This document shows positions 35,771-45,238 of a DNA stretch of 64,000 nt, piece after piece; the first letter of the stretch is position 1, and each line of letters begins with the position of its first letter. A model generated the notes under the pieces. The model made no database searches. It had not been told where the DNA came from and was given only the letters and a program-made list of their open reading frames with translations. The translations under genes were made by a program, and so were the position numbers. This DNA is from Parendozoicomonas haliclonae (GTDB lineage: Bacteria > Pseudomonadota > Gammaproteobacteria > Pseudomonadales > Endozoicomonadaceae): positions 1 through 64,000 of the forward strand of contig NZ_FWPT01000015.1 of NCBI RefSeq assembly GCF_900174585.1, read 5' to 3'.

Positions 35771-36679
35771 TTACAGGTACAGCCCAAACCAGCGTGCGGT
35801 CTGCTCAACAGCAATCCCGACTTCTTTGGGCTGATCATAGAAATAAAACTGATGTATGGGCGGCTGAAGATCAGTCTCAACCCAGAACAGTTCTTTATCC
35901 TTACCGTTGGTTTGATTGAAGTATTTGCGGGTGTAGTCCGGTAGAACCGCACCATCGGAATGAACCATAAGCAATGGTTGGGTTAATGCCGGTGCTGAGG
36001 GCATGGGGTCGAGTGTCAGCCAGTCTTCCCAGCTCATCACAGCAAACTTGTCAGCACTCCAGTTGGGTACAGCCCCTCGGGCCGGATTCAGATAATAGTC
36101 ATAGGGTCCATACATCGCCGCTGTTGGATCGGTTTCTGAAACACTGGCGATGTAGTCAACCTCACCGGTTTCGGCATATTTCTTTTTGGCAGCCCGGGCC
36201 TGGGCAATTTTATCCTCTACCCCAGCTTCCCCTCCGTAGACCATCTTCACGGCTTCGGCATCCTGCAACCAGGACGCCACAGTTGCCACAGCTTTAACCC
36301 GGTCATCCTGAGAGCTGGCTATCAGGGTATACATGGAACCGGCACAGATCCCCAGCGTACCTATTCGATCAGCATCAACATCTGCCCGGGTTTGCAGATA
36401 AGTGATCGCATTTTTAATATCGATAACCTTCTGATCCGGATGCTCATAAAAGCGGGGTTCGCCTTCACTCTCCCCGAAATTGCTGAAATCAAACGCCAGA
36501 CAAATAAAGCCCCACTCGGCCAGATGTCGGGCATACAGACCGGCCATCTGCTCCTTCACTGTGGTCCAGCTGCCGGAAACAACCAGTGTCGGGTACTTTT
36601 TATGGGGATCATAATCCGGAGGCTCATACAGATTACCCACCAGCTGATGACCACTACTCTCAAACGTCACCCTTTCCAT
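35771..36679 (-). CDS. Alpha/beta hydrolase, dienelactone-hydrolase-like with a Cys nucleophile
   Basis: 302 residues from ATG 36679, with a strong AGGGGCGGA leader. The alpha/beta hydrolase core shows TLVVSGSWTTVKEQ (oxyanion region), CLAFDFSNFGESEG, and the nucleophile elbow GICAGSMYTLIASS where Cys replaces the usual Ser (G-x-C-x-G), as in dienelactone-hydrolase and YcjY-like enzymes. It probably acts on a small ester or lactone; the substrate is unknown. It is between a SnoaL-like gene (13 bp upstream) and an isochorismatase-like gene. Confidence 0.75.
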   Translation of the reverse strand: MERVTFESSGHQLVGNLYEPPDYDPHKKYPTLVVSGSWTTVKEQMAGLYARHLAEWGFICLAFDFSNFGESEGEPRFYEHPDQKVIDIKNAITYLQTRADVDADRIGTLGICAGSMYTLIASSQDDRVKAVATVASWLQDAEAVKMVYGGEAGVEDKIAQARAAKKKYAETGEVDYIASVSETDPTAAMYGPYDYYLNPARGAVPNWSADKFAVMSWEDWLTLDPMPSAPALTQPLLMVHSDGAVLPDYTRKYFNQTNGKDKELFWVETDLQPPIHQFYFYDQPKEVGIAVEQTARWFGLYL

Positions 36680-36692
36680 AACGAATCCGCCC

Positions 36693-37148
36693 CTAATGAA
36701 CCTGACTGGAAACCTGCTGAAGAAACTCCAGATTGCCTTTCTGCCCATGGACAATCAGTGTCATCTGGATAATCAGCCATTGTCCGTTAACCCGCTCCAG
36801 CAAATGCTGGTACCGACCATAACAGTCCCAACCTTCCAGTCCTGGCAGTTCATGGCAGGCATAGACATGGCACTCACTTTCGGCTTTATCGCCCTGAACC
36901 TCGACCTCAAAGTTGGACACCATATGGTGGGTTAAAACCCGCTCCAGCAACTCCTGCCACCCATGCACAAGATCAGATGAGGAAATGTCCGCACCGGGCT
37001 GGCCGTTCAGGCTGGAGTAATCAACAAACACCGTATCAGCAAACTGCACACGGGCATCAGACCAGCGTTTACTGTCTATGGCATTTACCATCCGGGTAAT
37101 GGCCTGGGCCACCTGCCACTGCGCAATCACTTCATGCGCTTCGCTCAT
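36693..37148 (-). CDS. SnoaL-like (NTF2 fold) protein
   Basis: 151 residues from ATG 37148, with GAGGTG upstream. The pattern ITRMVNAIDSKRWSDARVQFADTVFVDYSS is that of the SnoaL-like / ring-hydroxylating dioxygenase beta-subunit-like NTF2 fold: a cone-shaped pocket that binds small hydrophobic molecules. It is the first gene of a three-gene minus-strand unit with the alpha/beta hydrolase and the cysteine hydrolase. Two flavin enzymes in this window carry related domains at their C-termini. Confidence 0.75.
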   Translation of the reverse strand: MSEAHEVIAQWQVAQAITRMVNAIDSKRWSDARVQFADTVFVDYSSLNGQPGADISSSDLVHGWQELLERVLTHHMVSNFEVEVQGDKAESECHVYACHELPGLEGWDCYGRYQHLLERVNGQWLIIQMTLIVHGQKGNLEFLQQVSSQVH

Positions 37149-37428
37149 CACGCACCTCGCCATCAATGATTTAACGAATGCAGAACCGGAATAAACATAG
37201 CAGTCTGTCGCTCAGTTATCGGAACGATTGTTGATGGAAAAGACAAACACCATAGTCTTTACTACTCGTCTCGGGTAACTGGGCTTCGGTGCTGTCCCCT
37301 CTAAGCTATACGACACCCCCATACTGCCTTATCCCGTTACCCTACTCTGATGACATCTGTATTTTTCAGTTGTTAGTTGATAACCGAACAGTGTTAACCG
37401 CTCCTGTAATCCTGACAGAGTATTCGTG

Positions 37429-38361
37429 ATGACAGACACCAAAAATGACTCACAACTGCCTCCTTTGTGTGACGGCGGCTTTGCCCATGGTCCAGCAGAA
37501 AACTATGAAATCCCCCGTTATGATTATTCCGGCAAAGTTGCTCTGGTTACCGGGGCCAGTCAGGGTATAGGACGGCATGTATCAATCGCGCTGGCGCGCT
37601 GTGGCGCTACGGTTGTGGCAACCTCTCGTTCTCAGGGTGGGCCCGAAACCGTGGATATGATCAATAGTGATCAGCAGTCGCAGAAGGTTGGCGGCAAAGC
37701 CGTCTTTATGGCGTGTGATGTCAGCAGCGAAGCCAATGTTCAGGAGGTGGTCAATGAGACCATCAATCGCTTTGGTACTCTTCACTTTGCCATCAACAAT
37801 GCTGGCCATTCCGGAGTCAACAACCTGGTGGAAGACCAGAGCGAGAAAAATTACGACGATGTATTCAATACCAACGTCAAAGGCACCCTGTTTTGCATGA
37901 AAGCCGAAATCAAGGCCATGCGTCGCAATGAACCACCAGCAAATCGAAAAGTAACTGGCCCGGAGTATGCCGGCCCGGGTGTCGTCCAGCAGCGCAGTGG
38001 TTACGGACGCATTATCAATATTGGCTCGGCAGCCTCTTTTATCGGTTTCCCCCGTGCCGGTATGTATATTGCGTCCAAGCATGCGATCTGGGGTTTCACC
38101 CAGACAGCAGCTCTTGAACTGGCAGGTGATACAGACATCCGGGTTAATATGGTCGTTCCCGGTTCTGTCAAAACCCACAACTATGATCTGTTCACCGAAG
38201 GCTCCGAGCAGATGAAGGCGGGCATGATTAACGCTCACCCTACCCGACAGATACTGATGCCTGAGGATGTGGTTCCTGCTGTGCTGTTTCTCTGCTCAGA
38301 CGGCGCCTTCTTCTGTGTCGGCGGTGCCCTCAGCGTGGACGGGGGATACATGACCCAATGA
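37429..38361 (+). CDS. Short-chain dehydrogenase/reductase
   Basis: 310 residues, with about 30 extra at the N-terminus. The classical SDR signature is complete: VALVTGASQGIGRHV (NAD(P) site), NNAGH, the active-site Ser near INIGSAASF, and Y-x3-K in MYIASKHAIWG. The closing GGALSVDGGYM is typical. Substrate unknown. It begins a plus-strand run (SDR - cupin - CBR1-like SDR - aldehyde dehydrogenase); the cupin overlaps it by 4 bp. Confidence 0.87.
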   Translation: MTDTKNDSQLPPLCDGGFAHGPAENYEIPRYDYSGKVALVTGASQGIGRHVSIALARCGATVVATSRSQGGPETVDMINSDQQSQKVGGKAVFMACDVSSEANVQEVVNETINRFGTLHFAINNAGHSGVNNLVEDQSEKNYDDVFNTNVKGTLFCMKAEIKAMRRNEPPANRKVTGPEYAGPGVVQQRSGYGRIINIGSAASFIGFPRAGMYIASKHAIWGFTQTAALELAGDTDIRVNMVVPGSVKTHNYDLFTEGSEQMKAGMINAHPTRQILMPEDVVPAVLFLCSDGAFFCVGGALSVDGGYMTQ

Positions 38362-38795
38362 ACAGTATCCAAACCATTGATCTGCCATTTGAACTGGCCC
38401 TGTCGGCCTTGCCCAATATTGTTGACAGGAAAGGGGTTGCCCATACCGAGTTCATGACACTTTCTACACCGGAGATCAGTACGGTTTCCAAAGGTGTTCC
38501 GGATGCTGTAGCTATAGGCCCTGTCTGGTCAGAACAAGGAGTCAATGTATTTCAGGGTATCGTCAAGCCCGGTGGTTCCATGACCTGCCATAGCGGTGAA
38601 ACACCGTTGTTAATCCTGATACGAGCAGGGATCGGCGTATTTGAAAATGTCGATGCAGGTCAGGAAAACAAAGTCGTTGAAGAGCTCATATGCAAGACCG
38701 GCACACTGGTACTGGTCAACCCGGGAGTGATGCATGGCTTTCGTAACGCCGGTGAGACAGAGCTGGCTTTTCTGGGAATTCAGCCGGCTTCCTGA
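38358..38795 (+). CDS. Cupin-domain protein
   Basis: 145 residues. A single cupin barrel: the first motif region is VKPGGSMTCHSGETPLLILI and the second LVLVNPGVMHGFRNAGETELAFLGI, which has the conserved MHGFRN turn. The HxH metal motif is partly altered, so metal content is uncertain. Start overlaps the SDR stop (ATGA), so it is translated with it. It could be a small-molecule binding or isomerase subunit. Confidence 0.75.
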   Translation: MNSIQTIDLPFELALSALPNIVDRKGVAHTEFMTLSTPEISTVSKGVPDAVAIGPVWSEQGVNVFQGIVKPGGSMTCHSGETPLLILIRAGIGVFENVDAGQENKVVEELICKTGTLVLVNPGVMHGFRNAGETELAFLGIQPAS

Positions 38796-38816
38796 GTGAC
38801 TCTCAAGGACAAGATC

Positions 38817-39668
38817 ATGACCAAACAACACGGCAAAGTCGCCATTGTCACTGGTGCCAATCAGGGACTTGGGCTGGCGCTTGTTAAAGGGTTGGCCCGG
38901 CGTCTCACGTCGGCTGATACTGTCTACCTCTGTTCACGTTCTTTTGATCGAGGTCAGAAGGCACTGGCGAACATCAAGGATCATCAGGCAGATATCCAAG
39001 TCGTACAGCTTGATATCACCATTGGAAGCAACATTTCCGACTTCGCCCGTTATATTACAGAGACGCATGGTGGCGTTGATCTGGTGGCATCCAATGCCGC
39101 CGCCCGTATTTCCCCAGATATTCCCCAATCCGAACAGGTTCGCAGTTTCGTTTCCACCAACAACCATGGCTCGTGTCGAGTACTGAAAGCCTTGATGCCG
39201 CTGTTACGGGACAATGCCCGCTATATAATTGTGGCCAGCGACTATGGTCGCTTATCTCGCCTACCCCGGCAGCTCTGGCCATTGTTCGATACCAAAACCC
39301 AGCCCCTTGATGATATCGAGACCACAATGGATCGTTATGTCGAGGCTATGGAAGCTGGAACAGCTGAACAGGATGGCTGGCCGGACTGGATCAATATCCC
39401 ATCCAAAATCGGTCAGGTAGCTACGGCCCGTATTGCCGCCCGCATGATTGAAGAGACCCGACCTGATGATGGCATTCTTATCAATGCCGTATGTCCGGGC
39501 TTGATCGATACCGATGCGTCACGCCCCTGGTTTAATGATATGTCTCAGGCACAGACACCGGATGAAGCAGCAAGAGCCCTTATCTCGCTGTTACTGACAC
39601 CCGCCGGAATAAAGACTCCCCAAGGTGAATTGGTCCAGTTCGGTCGCATACTTCCCTGGCTGGGCTGA
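38817..39668 (+). CDS. Carbonyl-reductase-like SDR lacking the catalytic Tyr
   Basis: 283 residues from ATG 38817, with AAGGA upstream. The fold resembles carbonyl reductase 1 (CBR1): VAIVTGANQGLGLALVKGLARRL at the nucleotide site, SNAAAR, and a CBR1-like insertion before the active site. There the usual Y-x3-K is replaced by N-x3-K (WINIPSKIGQVATARI versus CBR1 AYGVTKIGV), while the Ser in IIVASDYG and the Lys remain. Loss of the Tyr would abolish normal SDR catalysis. It follows the cupin gene by 21 bp. Confidence 0.78.
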   Translation: MTKQHGKVAIVTGANQGLGLALVKGLARRLTSADTVYLCSRSFDRGQKALANIKDHQADIQVVQLDITIGSNISDFARYITETHGGVDLVASNAAARISPDIPQSEQVRSFVSTNNHGSCRVLKALMPLLRDNARYIIVASDYGRLSRLPRQLWPLFDTKTQPLDDIETTMDRYVEAMEAGTAEQDGWPDWINIPSKIGQVATARIAARMIEETRPDDGILINAVCPGLIDTDASRPWFNDMSQAQTPDEAARALISLLLTPAGIKTPQGELVQFGRILPWLG

Positions 39669-39724
39669 GCCAGTTCAGCACGCAACTCCTTGCAGCTCAT
39701 ACCATACCCGATGGTGGTTCAATT

Positions 39725-41101
39725 ATGTCTTATGCAAGCACCAACCCTTTCACGAATGAAGTCGTCGAACGTATCCCTGAATCGACAGATGCAGAAGTCA
39801 GTCAGGCTCTGGAAGCCGCCCATGAGGCTTTCCTGGCCTGGCGAGAAACATCCTTTGCAGAACGCACTGCCGTATTAAAAACCGCAGCCGATCTCGCTCG
39901 ACAAAGAGCGGATGATTTGGCCCGATTAATGACCCTGGAGATGGGCAAGCTCTTCACAGAGGCCAAGGGTGAAGTCGAGCTGATGGCTAATATTTTTGAT
40001 TACTATGCTGAGCTCGCTGAACATTTGCTGGCTCCAGAATCTCTAAAGGCTAAAAACCCGCTGGTCGGCGATGTCACTCTGGTTCATGAACCCCTGGGCG
40101 TTATTCTGGCCATAGAACCCTGGAATTTTCCTTTTTATCAGGCAGTGCGCATTGCCGCTCCGCAACTGGCCGCAGGCAACACGCTGTTGCTGAAGCATGC
40201 CTCCAATGTTCCCCAATGTGCGGCAGCCTTTGAAAAACTCCTCCATGATGCAGGCCTGCCCAGGGGTGGCTTTATCAATCTTTATCCAAGCCGCAGCCAG
40301 ATTGAAACGATTATCAACGATTCGCGGGTTCAGGGCGTCGCGCTGACGGGGTCTGAGGGAGCCGGTTCAGTTGTTGCGGCTCAAGCCGGTCGGGCTATGA
40401 AAAAATCAACATTGGAACTGGGTGGTTCTGACGCACTCATTGTGCTGCCTGATGCCGATATGGAGGAGACGGTCAAGTGGGCACTTTTTGGTCGCTTCTT
40501 TAACTGTGGTCAGTGCTGTGTTGCTTCCAAACGTATGATTATTGCTGACGAGTTATACGACACATTTATTGATCGTTATGCTGAAGCTATTAACCAGCTA
40601 AAGCCTGGTGATCCTATGAATAGCGGGACAACGCTCTCACCCCTGTCTTCACAACGGGCTGCTGACGATTTAAAAGAACAGGTTAAACTGGCGACAGCCA
40701 ATGGTGCCAACGTGCAGGAGCTGGGAGTAAAAATTCCCGAACAGGGAGCCTTTGTTCAGCCCATGTTGCTAACCAACGTAACCAAAGACAGTCCGGTCTA
40801 CTATCAGGAGCTGTTTGGCCCGGTAACCATGCTGTTCCGGGCAAAAGATGCCGATCATGCCCTGACCATTGCCAATGATTCACCTTATGGATTGGGTGGC
40901 TCCGTATTCGGGACAGATAAAGCCAAAACTTTGGATGTCGCTAAACGACTGTCTACCGGTATGGTGTTTATTAATCACCCAACGCTGGTCGAACCCGATC
41001 TGCCTTTCGGAGGAATTCGTCATTCCGGTTATGGCCGTGAATTGATTGGTCTGGGCATTAAAGAGTTTGTTAATCACAAGCTGATAAATGGTAAGTTGTG
41101 A
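39725..41101 (+). CDS. Aldehyde dehydrogenase, succinate-semialdehyde-type
   Basis: 458 residues of the ALDH superfamily. LAIEPWNFPFYQAVRIAAPQL (substrate tunnel), catalytic Glu in STLELGGSDALIV and catalytic Cys in FFNCGQCCVASKR, with the closing LPFGGIRHSGYGREL. The short N-terminus and the Q-x-x-C pattern are like NAD(P)-dependent succinate-semialdehyde dehydrogenases (GabD/Sad). It is the last gene of the SDR run, and a hairpin terminator follows. Confidence 0.88.
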   Translation: MSYASTNPFTNEVVERIPESTDAEVSQALEAAHEAFLAWRETSFAERTAVLKTAADLARQRADDLARLMTLEMGKLFTEAKGEVELMANIFDYYAELAEHLLAPESLKAKNPLVGDVTLVHEPLGVILAIEPWNFPFYQAVRIAAPQLAAGNTLLLKHASNVPQCAAAFEKLLHDAGLPRGGFINLYPSRSQIETIINDSRVQGVALTGSEGAGSVVAAQAGRAMKKSTLELGGSDALIVLPDADMEETVKWALFGRFFNCGQCCVASKRMIIADELYDTFIDRYAEAINQLKPGDPMNSGTTLSPLSSQRAADDLKEQVKLATANGANVQELGVKIPEQGAFVQPMLLTNVTKDSPVYYQELFGPVTMLFRAKDADHALTIANDSPYGLGGSVFGTDKAKTLDVAKRLSTGMVFINHPTLVEPDLPFGGIRHSGYGRELIGLGIKEFVNHKLINGKL

Positions 41102-41134
41102 TCGAAGAGAGTTATTCCGGTCTTTTCAAAATCG

Positions 41135-41163
41135 ACTGGCGTTGAACCATAATCAACGCCAGT
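41135..41163. terminator. Hairpin terminator between convergent genes
   Basis: ACTGGCGTTG and CAACGCCAGT form a perfect 10-bp stem with a 9-base loop and are followed by TTT. It separates the aldehyde dehydrogenase from the convergent SDR gene. Confidence 0.72.
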
Positions 41164-41197
41164 TTTGAACTTCTCTCGGTTGCCCTTCACGTCCGAA

Positions 41198-41890
41198 TTA
41201 CCAGTCAATGGCCTGTTTATCCCGGAAGAAACCACCGGTCGGTCCGTTATCAGGTAACAACGCGGCCCAGACAATACCGGCAGCACCTTCGGGTATTGGG
41301 CGCCCACCGGCTCCTCCCATATCGGTGGCGACCCAGCCAGGACAAACGGCATTCACAAGAACCCCCTTGTCTTTTAACTGGTTGGCCATCATCAGCGTTA
41401 GAGCATTTAAACCGACCTTGGAGAGGCTGTAAGCGGGCGTACTTCCTCCCATGCTCCTCATCGCGCCTGCACCGCTGCTGACATTCACAATCCGTGGATG
41501 CTGACTATTCTGGATGAGAGGTAAAAACTGCTGGATCATTCTCCAGCTGCCATACAGATTGGTGTCCATAGCTTCCTGAACGACTGACAGATCGGCATTC
41601 ACTGCGTTTTGCCAGGTGTCATAATGAATAGCCGCATTATTGATCAGAACATCCAGATGCCCATGCTCCTGCTGCACCTTTTTCACCAAAGCCTGGATAC
41701 TGTCTGGGTCTGTCACATCAAGTTGCGCAGCAATAACCCCACAATCCAGTTCGGATGCTGCCTGCCGGGCAGCATCCAATGAACGTGCCGTTAAAATGAC
41801 CCGGCAATCACGCTCAGCCAACTGCCGGCAAACCTCCTTGCCAAGACCTCGATTTGCCCCGGTAACCAGTACGATTGAGCCCGTATTCAT
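41198..41890 (-). CDS. Short-chain dehydrogenase/reductase (carbonyl-reductase-like)
   Basis: 230 residues. VLVTGANRGLGKEVCRQLAER nucleotide site, NNAAI, Ser in VNVSSGAGAMRS, and intact Y-x3-K in TPAYSLSKVGLNAL. The length and the NRGLG pattern resemble plant/animal carbonyl reductases; it probably reduces ketones or quinones. It is 19 bp downstream of the monooxygenase gene on the same strand, so the two may be co-transcribed. Confidence 0.86.
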   Translation of the reverse strand: MNTGSIVLVTGANRGLGKEVCRQLAERDCRVILTARSLDAARQAASELDCGVIAAQLDVTDPDSIQALVKKVQQEHGHLDVLINNAAIHYDTWQNAVNADLSVVQEAMDTNLYGSWRMIQQFLPLIQNSQHPRIVNVSSGAGAMRSMGGSTPAYSLSKVGLNALTLMMANQLKDKGVLVNAVCPGWVATDMGGAGGRPIPEGAAGIVWAALLPDNGPTGGFFRDKQAIDW

Positions 41891-41909
41891 AGTGTTCCCT
41901 GATCAAATT

Positions 41910-42212
41910 TTACGATAGGTCCAATGAAACCGAGGATGCCTCATAAGTCTCCCTAGTCACACTGTCGAACCATGGGCTCGCTTCGGCAAAATGTTTCTGC
42001 ATATGGGGAGTAGCCAAATGAGCCGTAATCGCTGCTTGGGATTCCCATTGCTCATAGAGAAAGGTAATCAGAGGCTCCTCACAGACAATTGATAACTCAT
42101 AGGTGATACAGCCCTCTTCAGCTCTGACAGTCTCACTCAAAGAAATCATCTTTTTGATAAAGGTCTCTTTAAATTCAGGCTTCACCCGCCCTCTCACTGT
42201 ATTGATAATCAT
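41910..42212 (-). CDS. Antibiotic-biosynthesis-monooxygenase-domain (ABM/YgiN-like) protein
   Basis: 100 residues from ATG 42212, with GGAGG upstream; a longer frame adds 24 residues of poor quality. The small dimeric alpha+beta-barrel pattern is clear: GRVKPEFKETFIKKMISLSETVRAEEGCITYEL, here split: GRVKPEFKETFIKKM and EEGCITYELSIV, then LYEQWES and HLATPHMQKHF. YgiN-like members oxidise or handle quinones without cofactor. It is upstream of the SDR on the same strand. Confidence 0.8.
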   Translation of the reverse strand: MIINTVRGRVKPEFKETFIKKMISLSETVRAEEGCITYELSIVCEEPLITFLYEQWESQAAITAHLATPHMQKHFAEASPWFDSVTRETYEASSVSLDLS

Positions 42213-42388
42213 ACGGCCTCCAATATCAGCGTTTTCCGAGATCTCAGCATAGAAAAACTGATCGAGAACCGGGATATTTCTCATGCTCTCTATGGAAGGT
42301 CGGTTCTGGCAAGGTCAAATACGTACTAGAACCCGAAAAGCACAAGGCATAAATTAAAAGACACCAACGATCCCTATTAGAGATAACT

Positions 42389-43087
42389 ATGAAAACCATT
42401 GGACTGCTGGGCGGCATGAGCTGGGAATCCACCCTGAGCTACTACAAAATTATTAATGAAACCGTCAAAGCCCGGCTTGGTGGCCTGAACTCGGCCAAGA
42501 TCAGCCTGTACAGCGTTAACTTCTCCGAAATTGAAGAGATGCAGCATCAGGGTCGCTGGGATGAAACGGCCAGAATTCTTGCCGATGCGGCAGAAGGTGT
42601 TGAGAAAGCCGGTGCTGATTTCCTTCTGATCTGCACCAACACCATGCACAAGGTCGCCCCCGCCATTGAAGAAAAACTCTCTATCCCTCTGTTGCATATT
42701 GCCGATGCCACCGCAGAGAAGCTGATTGCTGCCGGTATAAAAAAGGTAGGCCTGCTTGGTACGGCTTTCACTATGGAGCAGGATTTCTATAAAGGACGGC
42801 TGACCGATAAATATGGCATTGAGGTTGTCGTACCGGATCAGGACGATAGAAAAACCGTCCATAACATCATCTATCAGGAGCTGTGCAAGGGCGAGATAAA
42901 CGACCAGTCCCGTGAAGACTATCTCACCATCATTAACAAACTCAAAGAGGCCGGTGCCGAAGCGGTAATTCTTGGCTGCACAGAGATTGCCCTGCTGGTT
43001 CAACAATCGCATACTTCCGTCCCTCTTTTTGACACCACCGCCATTCATGCTGAAATGGCTGTGCAGTGGGCGCTGGCTAAAGACTAG
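42389..43087 (+). CDS. Aspartate/glutamate racemase family protein
   Basis: 232 residues of the Asp/Glu racemase fold. It begins GLLGGMSWESTLSYYKIINE, as in the YgeA/aspartate racemase group. The two catalytic Cys regions are both present: LICTNTMHKVAPAIEE and ILGCTEIALLVQQ. It probably interconverts L- and D-amino acids of the Asp/Glu/homoserine kind. It lies 27 bp before the LysR gene in the same direction. Confidence 0.87.
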   Translation: MKTIGLLGGMSWESTLSYYKIINETVKARLGGLNSAKISLYSVNFSEIEEMQHQGRWDETARILADAAEGVEKAGADFLLICTNTMHKVAPAIEEKLSIPLLHIADATAEKLIAAGIKKVGLLGTAFTMEQDFYKGRLTDKYGIEVVVPDQDDRKTVHNIIYQELCKGEINDQSREDYLTIINKLKEAGAEAVILGCTEIALLVQQSHTSVPLFDTTAIHAEMAVQWALAKD

Positions 43088-43114
43088 TCGTCCATAGAAC
43101 CCTCAGGATGCACT

Positions 43115-43996
43115 ATGCTCACCCGCTCCGATGATCTGGAACTCCTGCTTGCTGTCGTAGATTTTGGTGGCTTTACCCCGGCTGCAGACGCGCTGGATAT
43201 CCAGGTGGCGCGGGTGTCCCGTGCTATCAGCCGGATTGAGCAACAGCTCGGGGTATCAGTACTCAACCGGACCACCCGGCGCATTGAGCTGACCGATGAA
43301 GGCCAGCGCTTTGTTGAAGCTATTCGGATCGGACTTCAGCAGATACAGGCTGCAGAGGATGACATCCTGTCCCGCGGAGAACTGCCGAAAGGACGACTGC
43401 GGGTTGATGCTGCCAGCCCGTTTATTTTTCATCAGCTGGTTCCCCTGATTCAGCCCTTTCATCAAGCCTATCCGGAGATTGAGCTGGAACTGACCTCCAA
43501 TGAAGGTATTGTCGATCTGCTGGAGAAAAAAACCGATATTGCCATCCGGGTAGGAAAGCTCACCGACTCCACCCTGCATGCCCGTGCACTTGGCCGTAGT
43601 GAGCTGTTTATTGTCGCCTCACCCGCTTATCTCTCCAGCAAAGGGACGCCACAACAGTGTGAAGATTTAAGCCAGCACACAACTCTGGGGTTTGTTGAAC
43701 CGAAAATCCTGAACCAGTGGCCACTGAAAGGCTTTACAACCCTGATTCCGGCATTGACATCCAGTAATGGTGAAACTGTGCGACAACTGGCTCTGGCCGG
43801 CAATGGCATTGCCTGCCTGTCCGGTTTTATGGTCGGTAAGGATTTAGAGCAGGGACACCTTGTCGCACTTATGGAAAACGAAAAGCTGCCCAAGCCGGAG
43901 CGGGAAACGGTGAATGCCGTGTATTACAAGTCTTCTTCAGTAGCCAAACGCATCAGCGTCTTCCTGGATTTTATTCAGCCCCGCTTAACCCTCTAA
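43115..43996 (+). CDS. LysR-family transcriptional regulator
   Basis: 293 residues. The N-terminal LysR winged helix has LAVVDFGGFTPAADALDIQVARVSRAISRIEQQLGV (split: LAVVDFGGFTPAADALDIQV, ARVSRAISRIEQQLG), followed by NRTTRRIELTDEG. This is the AaeR/DmlR-like subgroup that often regulates adjacent oxidoreductases. The effector domain occupies about 90-290. The two OYE genes downstream in the same direction (130 bp away) are natural targets, inferred from position. Confidence 0.85.
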   Translation: MLTRSDDLELLLAVVDFGGFTPAADALDIQVARVSRAISRIEQQLGVSVLNRTTRRIELTDEGQRFVEAIRIGLQQIQAAEDDILSRGELPKGRLRVDAASPFIFHQLVPLIQPFHQAYPEIELELTSNEGIVDLLEKKTDIAIRVGKLTDSTLHARALGRSELFIVASPAYLSSKGTPQQCEDLSQHTTLGFVEPKILNQWPLKGFTTLIPALTSSNGETVRQLALAGNGIACLSGFMVGKDLEQGHLVALMENEKLPKPERETVNAVYYKSSSVAKRISVFLDFIQPRLTL

Positions 43997-44125
43997 AACC
44001 TCAAAGAACCTATTCATTTTTGCCAAAAGCGCAAAAGTTATTTGTCGTTTACCCTCTCAATCATCATCCCGGGTATCAGTAGGATAGCCGCATTCCTGTT
44101 CAGCCTGATGTTTGCAGAGGTAATT

Positions 44126-45223
44126 ATGACTGCAGCCCTGTTTCAGCCCATTCAACTTGGTCAGCATGTTCTTAAAAATCGTATAGTCATGCCGCCGATG
44201 ACCCGTTCACGCGCCAGTCAGCCGGGTAATACCGCCAATGAAATGATGGCACGCTACTACGCCCAGCGGGCCGGTGCCGGACTGATTGTCGCTGAAGGCA
44301 CCCAGATCTCGCCCATGGCCCAAGGTTATGCCTGGACACCTGGTATCTACACCCCGGCGCAGATTGATGGCTGGAAAAAAGTGACAGATGCCGTCCATGC
44401 CGAAGGCGGTGTTATCTTCGCCCAGCTCTGGCACGTGGGTCGGGTGACTCATCCGGACAATATCGGTGGCCAGCAGCCTATTTCGTCCTCCGCCCTCAAG
44501 GCCGAGAATGTACGGGTCTTTGTTGATAATGGCAGTGACCAGCCAGGTTTTGTTGAGGTCGTCACTCCGCGTGAGATGAGTCATGACGATATAAAACAGG
44601 TGATTGAGGAGTATCGCCAGGCCGCACTGAATGCCATTGAAGCGGGCTTCGATGGTGTTGAACTTCATGCCGCCAATGGTTATCTGGTCAACCAGTTTAT
44701 CGATTCAGAAGCCAACAACCGTACCGATGAATACGGCGGCAGTCTGGAGAACCGCCTGCGCTTTCTCGATGAAGTGGTTGCTGCACTGGTCAGCGCTGTT
44801 GGTGCTGACCGGGTGGGTGTACGCCTGGCTCCGCTCACGACGTTGAACGGTACGGTTGATGCAAATCCGGTGGAAACCTATACCGCAGCTGCGGCACTGT
44901 TGAACAAGCACCATATCGTGTACCTGCATATTGCCGAGGTGGATTGGGATGATGCGCCGGATACCCCGGTTTCATTCAAGCTGGCCCTGCGCGAAGCCTT
45001 CAAGGGCATATTGATTTATGCCGGCCGGTACGATCTGGAGAAAGCCAATCAGGCCATCGATGCAGGTCTGGCCGACATGATCGGTTTTGGTCGTCCATTC
45101 GTTGCCAATCCGGATCTGCCCCTGCGCCTTGAAAAAGGTTACCCGCTGGCCAGCCATGATCCGGAAACATTGTTTGGCGGTACTGAAAAAGGCCTCACCG
45201 ACTATCCCGTTTATTCCCGTTAA
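44126..45223 (+). CDS. Old Yellow Enzyme family alkene reductase (second copy)
   Basis: 365 residues from ATG 44126, with AGAGG 5 bases upstream; 28 more residues are possible upstream but are not OYE-like. FMN-binding NRIVMPPMTRSRA, FAQLWHVGRVTHPDN, HAANGYLVNQFID (substrate pair, the first HG replaced by HA), NNRTDEYGGSLENR and the phosphate-site YAGRYDLEKANQA and LFGGTEKGLTDYP are all present. NemA-like activity on enones, nitroesters or quinones is expected. It is followed 15 bp later by another copy. Confidence 0.9.
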   Translation: MTAALFQPIQLGQHVLKNRIVMPPMTRSRASQPGNTANEMMARYYAQRAGAGLIVAEGTQISPMAQGYAWTPGIYTPAQIDGWKKVTDAVHAEGGVIFAQLWHVGRVTHPDNIGGQQPISSSALKAENVRVFVDNGSDQPGFVEVVTPREMSHDDIKQVIEEYRQAALNAIEAGFDGVELHAANGYLVNQFIDSEANNRTDEYGGSLENRLRFLDEVVAALVSAVGADRVGVRLAPLTTLNGTVDANPVETYTAAAALLNKHHIVYLHIAEVDWDDAPDTPVSFKLALREAFKGILIYAGRYDLEKANQAIDAGLADMIGFGRPFVANPDLPLRLEKGYPLASHDPETLFGGTEKGLTDYPVYSR

Positions 45224-45238
45224 TCAGGTCTCGATTTT

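Noticed and set aside
38069-38095. TTGCGTCC inside the SDR gene
   Set aside because: No CGTC at the right spacing and it is within a coding region, so it is a chance match.
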